Positions 59,101 to 64,000 of a stretch of 64,000 nucleotides of DNA are shown in pieces. This stretch comes from Excoecaria cochinchinensis. Lineage: Eukaryota > Streptophyta > Magnoliopsida > Malpighiales > Euphorbiaceae. How positions within the stretch are numbered: position 1 is the stretch's first letter; every line of letters starts with the position of its first letter. Where the stretch lies: NCBI GenBank assembly GCA_947683425.1, contig CANTUQ010000050.1:13818501-13882500 (forward strand). The letters run 5' to 3'. A program made the translations under genes and the position numbers. The notes beneath the pieces were generated by a model. The model made no database searches. It was not told the DNA's origin and saw only the letters and a program-made list of their open reading frames with translations.

Positions 59101-60420
59101 AAAACTGGGTATATAAAAAATTCTGTCTAAAACTAAAGTAAAACAATTGCTTAAAATTAAAGTGCATGTTCCAATGGCCTCCACTTGCAAGCCCATCGTA
59201 TTGCTTGATAAAATGCTCAGCTCACTTCACATTGGCTTCCTTAGATTTTGCATACCCTGTAAAGAGTTTGCAATATGGATTGTAAAACATGAATCAATCC
59301 ACCAAGTGTTAATATTAACATTAACCATATTAGATTCATAATAAACAAATGAGGATAGATTGCCTTTCTTCTCAAGCCACTTCTTGAATTTAGCACATTC
59401 TTTCTTCATGTGTCCCTTCTTTTTGTAGAAGAAACACTTATTCTCCTTATTAATATCAGCTAGAGATGGTATTTTATGTTTCCCCTTTTGATTAGATTTT
59501 TGAGTGGCTTGTGACTTGTCAGCTTTATCAGCTTTGTTCTTCCTGCGAACTATTTCCAACATGGCACTTTCTCCCAATTCCATCACAAGCCTTTCTTCTT
59601 CTTGAACACACATGGTTATCAACTCATTAATAGACCATTTATCCTTATGTGTGTTATAGGAGATCTTAAAAGGCTCGTATTGCGGTGAAAGAGTGTTCAG
59701 AATGAAATGCATAAGGAAGGACTCTGATATATCTACCTCAAGTTTCTTGAGTTGAGCTGCTATATCCCTCATTTGCATGATGTGCTCACGCACACCCTTA
59801 ACACCTATGTGGCGAAAAGAAGAAAATTTCATAATTAGGGTGCTTGCCAAGGCCTTTTCTGAAGTGACGAATTGTTCGTCAATGGCTTTTAGCAAGTCTT
59901 GGACTTTCTCATACGGTTTGACATAACCCCTAATACCAGCAGTAATTTTTCTCTTTACAAGGAAGGACTATATCTACCTCAAGTTTCTTGAGTTGAGCTG
60001 CTATATCCCTCATTTGCATGATGTGCTCCCCTTAACGCTTGTGTGGCGGAAAGAAGAAAATTTCATAATTAGGGTGCTTGCCAAGGCCTTTTCTGAAGTG
60101 ACGAATTGTTCGTTAATGGCTTTTAGCAAGTCTTGGACTTTCTCATACGGTTCGACATAACCCCTAATACCAGCAGTAATTTTTATCTTTATAAACATTA
60201 CGCTGAGCCGATTGGATCTCTCCCATCGCTCATATATCGCAACTTCAGCAGGAGTGCTAGTTTCAGTTATTGCAGGTGGTTCGTCTTTCCTTATAGCATA
60301 ATCTATGTCCATCCACCCTAAATGAAGGATAATCCTTTCCTTCCATATCTTATAATTGTCACCCTAAGTTCTGGAATTTCTAAGCGTATATCAGTATGAC
60401 TAGCAGGTTGAGATACTGTA
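56160..60420 (-). pseudogene. Copia 3 gag-pol remnant
   Basis: In minus-strand order: a gag N-terminus (SQPASHTDIRLEIPEL, then IWKERIILHLGWMDIDY in another frame), a gag core with a 246-bp internal duplication, a zinc-knuckle region (CFFYKKKGHMKKEC, with one Cys replaced by Tyr), protease (about 59300; WWIDSCFTIHIA, degraded), pre-integrase (WHWRLGHI, near 58860) and the integrase core (FVTFIDDYSRYTYVYLL, near 58640). RT follows, with IGCKWIFETKRD near 57550 and an intact YVDD near 57095. RNase H remnants reach about 56200. Many frameshifts and stops are present. Confidence 0.88.
59713..60190 (-). repeat. 246-bp tandem duplication inside Copia 3 gag
   Basis: 59713-59958 and 59959 to about 60190 are near-identical copies, each starting AAGGAAGGACT. 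The second copy has lost a few bases near 60030 and both carry point changes. The duplicated part encodes KAI(N/D)EQFVTSEKALAS and following gag residues. Confidence 0.88.
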
Positions 60421-60429
60421 AACGTCCAA

Positions 60430-61783
60430 AAGCTTATGTTAAAATTTTAAGACTTACATATCTGAATTATATGTATTACCAATGTAAAATATATACTAAC
60501 TAAATCTAATTTAATAAAAATTGCCTACGGGCTAAATTTTTATTCAAATAGTTCATTAATTTTATGATAGAATTGGCAAATTATTTACTCTATGGGTACT
60601 ATATTTAAATAATTTATTTTCTATCCTTTATGATAAAACTACCAAATTATGTTCCAATTCATAATTCCTGTGGGTAGATTATGAAAATAATATGATATTT
60701 TATCCTAATTAATTAAATAAATATAACAAAATTTCCTGTGGGTAGATCTTATTATATTAAGTATAATTAACTATAATTTTATGTCTTATTCTTCATGTGA
60801 TCTTAGTTTTTATATATAATTTTAGGTAATTAAAGTTACTGTAGCTACTCTCTAATTAATCAAAATTATATTGATCACTAGACAATTTTCTAAATTATTC
60901 TAAGTTTTATGGCATATTCAGAATTTTAATGTACTTAAAATTTAGGCACTAAACTTAAGTTTTATCAAGTTTTATGAGAAAACCTAAATTTCACAAATTC
61001 TATAACAATATCTAAACTAAATGATATGTTATAATATGTGAAAACAAAATTCTCATAAATAAAACATAAATTGCATGATTTAAAACTTTGTATTATGCAC
61101 TTAACTTAATCATGTGCATAAACTTGTTCATTCTAAATAGCAAGAAATAAAATAAAACATAACATTTATTCATGCATAATATTAGTAGTTAATCTAAACT
61201 ACACATATAAAAATACTATATACATAACTTTAATTGAGCAAAATATAATTCAAAAATTATAAATAAAAGCCCAACAGTGAATTATTTATATACTAAAATT
61301 ATTTAAACTTAAATTGCATGCATAATAATTAAAATAAAAATTATACATACAAATATTTAAATTCAAGCACATAAATAATTAAATACATCAAATAACCAAA
61401 AATGGTAATTTTTACACAGAAATGTTAAAAATTGGCCCAAAAGAATTATGTAGAAGCCCAAGCTTAAATTAGCCCAAAACACTTTCTGACATAAGCAATT
61501 AAGCAAATACATTTGTATGGCTCAATTCTAGATTGGCACGGCTCAAAGCTTAAAAATTAAAATGGTCCAAAACTATCAAATAGTATCATTTTGCTTCTTC
61601 ACCCGGTGGAACACAAATAATTTTAAAATGTATTGTCTTCTTCACCCGTATGGCTGCAACGGGTTCTCAGCAACCCTGTTTCAAGACCCAATTTATTCTA
61701 GCCTTTTTAACTATCTAATTCAAACCACTTTAATCACAAAATTCATTGAAATCAAAATACAAAACAAGGCCGAGACAATTTGT
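60430..61783. other. Noncoding leader of Copia 3
   Basis: AT-rich sequence between the primer site and gag, unusually long for a Copia element. No frame of note is seen. Part may be a further insertion, but no ends were found. Confidence 0.5.
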
Positions 61784-61795
61784 GCTCTGATACCA
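61784..61795 (-). other. Primer-binding site (tRNA-iMet) of Copia 3
   Basis: TGGTATCAGAGC on the minus strand, two bases from the LTR. Confidence 0.9.
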
Positions 61796-61797
61796 AA

Positions 61798-62092
61798 TGT
61801 AAGGGGATTGAAAAATTAAGCGGAAGTAAATGTAAAATCACATACCACCGGCAATTGCTAGTGCGGACTTTTCTCCACTTAATTTCTTTCATTTAGCTCT
61901 CAATTATAGATGGTATTTTTGTTTCTGTATTCTATTTTTTAAGCAGTGAGAGAAGATAGGACCCCAAGGCTATATATAGCATTGAAACATCATGAATGCC
62001 ATTTCAGTTTCTGTATCCTTTACCATCTGTTACTACTATGAATAGCCATTGATGGCCATAATATTTGCACAACTAACGTTCAAACTGTTACG
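61798..62092 (-). repeat. LTR of Copia 3 (5' LTR in element orientation)
   Basis: A 295-bp LTR paired with 55555-55852. Its outer end reads CG instead of CA, probably a later substitution. Confidence 0.88.
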
Positions 62093-62186
62093 TATATAAA
62101 AAAAATAAGACGAAATTTTCCAAAGGGCATTGGTCAAAGATGATTATATTGGATTCATGGTTTGGAGAGTCTAAATTACGTATCTG

Positions 62187-62551
62187 ATATGGAAATATAA
62201 ATTTTTTCTCTTTTAAATACAAACAAGAATCTATGAATGCTTAATTCAAAATAATTGATTGATTACCAATAAGAATTTTTTTTAAGTCTTTACAATAATA
62301 ATAATAAAAAAAATACCAACAAGTTAATCAATTAAATTGTGGTTCTTAAGTTTCATCATGTTATCGTGAAGCACATATGTATATATATATCTTCTATTTT
62401 CATGATCTTCCAAGTCATTGCTAATTTAGAATCTAATACCTATCAAACCTCAAGATATCCATAGCAAAACTAATTCCAACCAATAATCAAGGCAATTAAT
62501 TTTAGTTTAAAAATATGGCAATGAACTAAATAATCTTAGAAAGCATGCCAT
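62187..62551. repeat. Direct duplication, copy 1
   Basis: Matches 63650-64000 over about 350 bases (ATATGGAAATATAAATTTTT to AGAAAGCATGC). A shorter, reversed relative lies at 10280-10410 and 48640-48740. Noncoding, of unknown nature. Confidence 0.8.
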
Positions 62552-63649
62552 AGAGACAGTGCAAAAAAAATAAAAAAAAAAAAATAAATAATAAAAATAT
62601 AAAAATTATTCTTTACTCAAATGGACTTATGTCAATGTTTGCAAATGCTACTGCTGTTAACAATAATAATACAAAATCAAAATGATCTATTATTATATCA
62701 TCTGACGGAATAATGTATTATTATTATTATTATTATTATTATTTCTTTCTGCAGTGATCTATTATAATCTCGTATATCTTTAGTCGCACACGTAACAACG
62801 GTCCGTTTGGTTTAGTACTACATATGTAAAGTTGATATTATTAATAAAATGTTTTAATTGGTGGTTTCATCTCCTTCTTCTTCCTCTGTTTTTCTAGTTC
62901 TATAACAAGATTTTTTGTAGCTTTCAACTTTTATCTTGTTTTCGTTCATGGCCATAAGTGGCTAAACTCTCAATTCCGGTTAAAGTCTGTGAAATTGTTC
63001 TTACTTCCTTTTCTCTTTAATTTTTTATAGTTTTCATAATTTACTATGATTTAAAGAAATCACATCTCCATTATTATTTATTATGTGTTCAATGAAACTC
63101 ATTTGTTTATTCAATTAAATAGCATACAATTAATTGAAAATATCAAATTCATAATTATTTAGTAGATTCAATAGTAAGAAATAATTAGTATAACAATACT
63201 GAAAGAGATTATTGTATTAAGTAAATACGTGATTTGGTTTGAATCAGTCTCACTTGCATATTGATTGGCTTAGATCGGGTCTTTCTAGTTCATAAATTGT
63301 CGATAAATTGAATTATTTTACTTGTAAAGAGTTATTTAATAACAGTCTTAATTCATTAACCTATTAATATGAAATATTGTTCGAGAGCACTTGTACGACG
63401 ACTATAACCGGTCAATTACAACAAGCATATGAAGAAGCATTTACTTAATAAAACACGTTTATGCCAATTGGTGTCTCCAATTATGAGTCTGACAGAGCCC
63501 GACTCCGAATTATTCGATTTTATGAGTTTAAAAAAGTCAGACCAAATATTGAATGGTCATAAACAAAAAAAATTGAACCGGACACCGGAAATCATTAACC
63601 AAAAAATATTGAACGGTCTTGAAGAGACCCGAACTGCTTAATTACATCT
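62552..63649. other. Intergenic sequence between the duplication copies
   Basis: Contains a (TTA)n microsatellite at about 62715-62743 and, at 63235-63600, a dispersed repeat related to 48760-49000 and 43350-43490. No gene is supported. Confidence 0.6.
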
Positions 63650-64000
63650 GTGATATGGAAATATAAATTTTTTCTCTTTTAAATACAAACAAGAATCTAT
63701 GAATGCTTAATTCCAAGTAATTGATTGATTACCAATAAGATTTTTTCTTAAGTCTTATAATAATAAAAAAAAAAAAATACCAACAAGGTAATCAATTAAA
63801 TTGTGGTTCTTAAGTTTCATCATGTTATCGTGAAGCACACATATATATATCTTCTATTTTCATGACCTTCCAAGTCTTTCTTTGCTAATTTACAATCTAA
63901 TACCTACCAAACCTCAATATATCCATACCAAAACTAATTCCATCCATAATCAAGGCAATTAATTTTAGTTTTAAAAAAATGGCATAGAAAGCATGCTATA
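63650..64000. repeat. Direct duplication, copy 2 (continues past window end)
   Basis: Second copy of 62187-62551 with scattered substitutions and small indels. The end may lie beyond the window. Confidence 0.75.

Larger units (their letters stand above)
55555..62092 (-). mobile_element. Copia LTR retrotransposon 3
   Basis: A 6538-bp Copia element on the minus strand. LTRs at 55555-55852 and 61798-62092 start TGTAAGG; the left ends GTTACA, the right GTTACG. Target duplication TATAT lies at 55550-55554 and 62093-62097, inside the microsatellite. The primer site is for initiator tRNA-Met, and a purine run (AAGTAAGAGAA) adjoins the left LTR. The LTRs differ at many sites, indicating age. A long noncoding leader (60430-61783) separates the primer site from gag. 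Confidence 0.92.

Overview
The window is nuclear DNA of a flowering plant, most likely a dicot. The evidence is AT-rich intergenic sequence, single-exon LRR receptor-like protein genes, a two-exon plant-type ribosomal P3 gene with a telo box, S-domain receptor kinases, and a dense load of nested LTR retrotransposons. The species cannot be named from the sequence. No prokaryotic operons, CRISPR arrays or viral genomes were seen.

Layout. 1-3029 is the 3' part of an EIX-type LRR receptor-like protein (RLP) gene. A nearly identical complete copy lies at 11667-14990. Between them sit a Copia element with apparently identical 238-bp LTRs (4790-9484) and a possibly organelle-derived stretch. Downstream of the second RLP are a 5'-truncated LINE (15119-15512), a ribosomal P3 pseudogene that lost exon 1 (16293-16433) and a decayed Gypsy element (17082-22132). 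After an AT-rich tract comes a chromodomain Gypsy element (27292-32851) nested in an older LTR whose edge is at 33514. From 36.0 to 38.4 kb there is an RPA1 N-domain exon and a three-exon fragment of a malonyl-CoA:ACP transacylase pseudogene. The block carrying the ribosomal protein is present again at 39-41.7 kb, where the intact RPP3 gene lies, and in part at 42.4-43.3 kb. Then come a cluster of 34-bp palindromes, a 1.6-kb inverted-repeat segment with a nested Stowaway MITE, and a ZmPK1-like receptor kinase with one frameshift (46002-48391). An S-domain gene on the minus strand (49013-54907) is split by a Copia element (49556-54454). A third Copia element (55555-62092) sits in a TA-rich microsatellite. 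The window ends in a direct duplication.

How it fits together. Few loci look intact: the RLP gene(s) (predicted cell-surface pattern receptors), RPP3 (ribosome stalk) and perhaps the ZmPK1-like kinase. The rest is a record of segmental duplication followed by insertions. The paralogous RLP 3'UTR-spacer-RPP3 blocks act as natural empty sites, so the exact target duplications of the LINE and of the first Gypsy element can be read directly. I found no convincing new biological system. The least explained structures are the palindrome cluster and the inverted-repeat segment at 43.75-45.67 kb.
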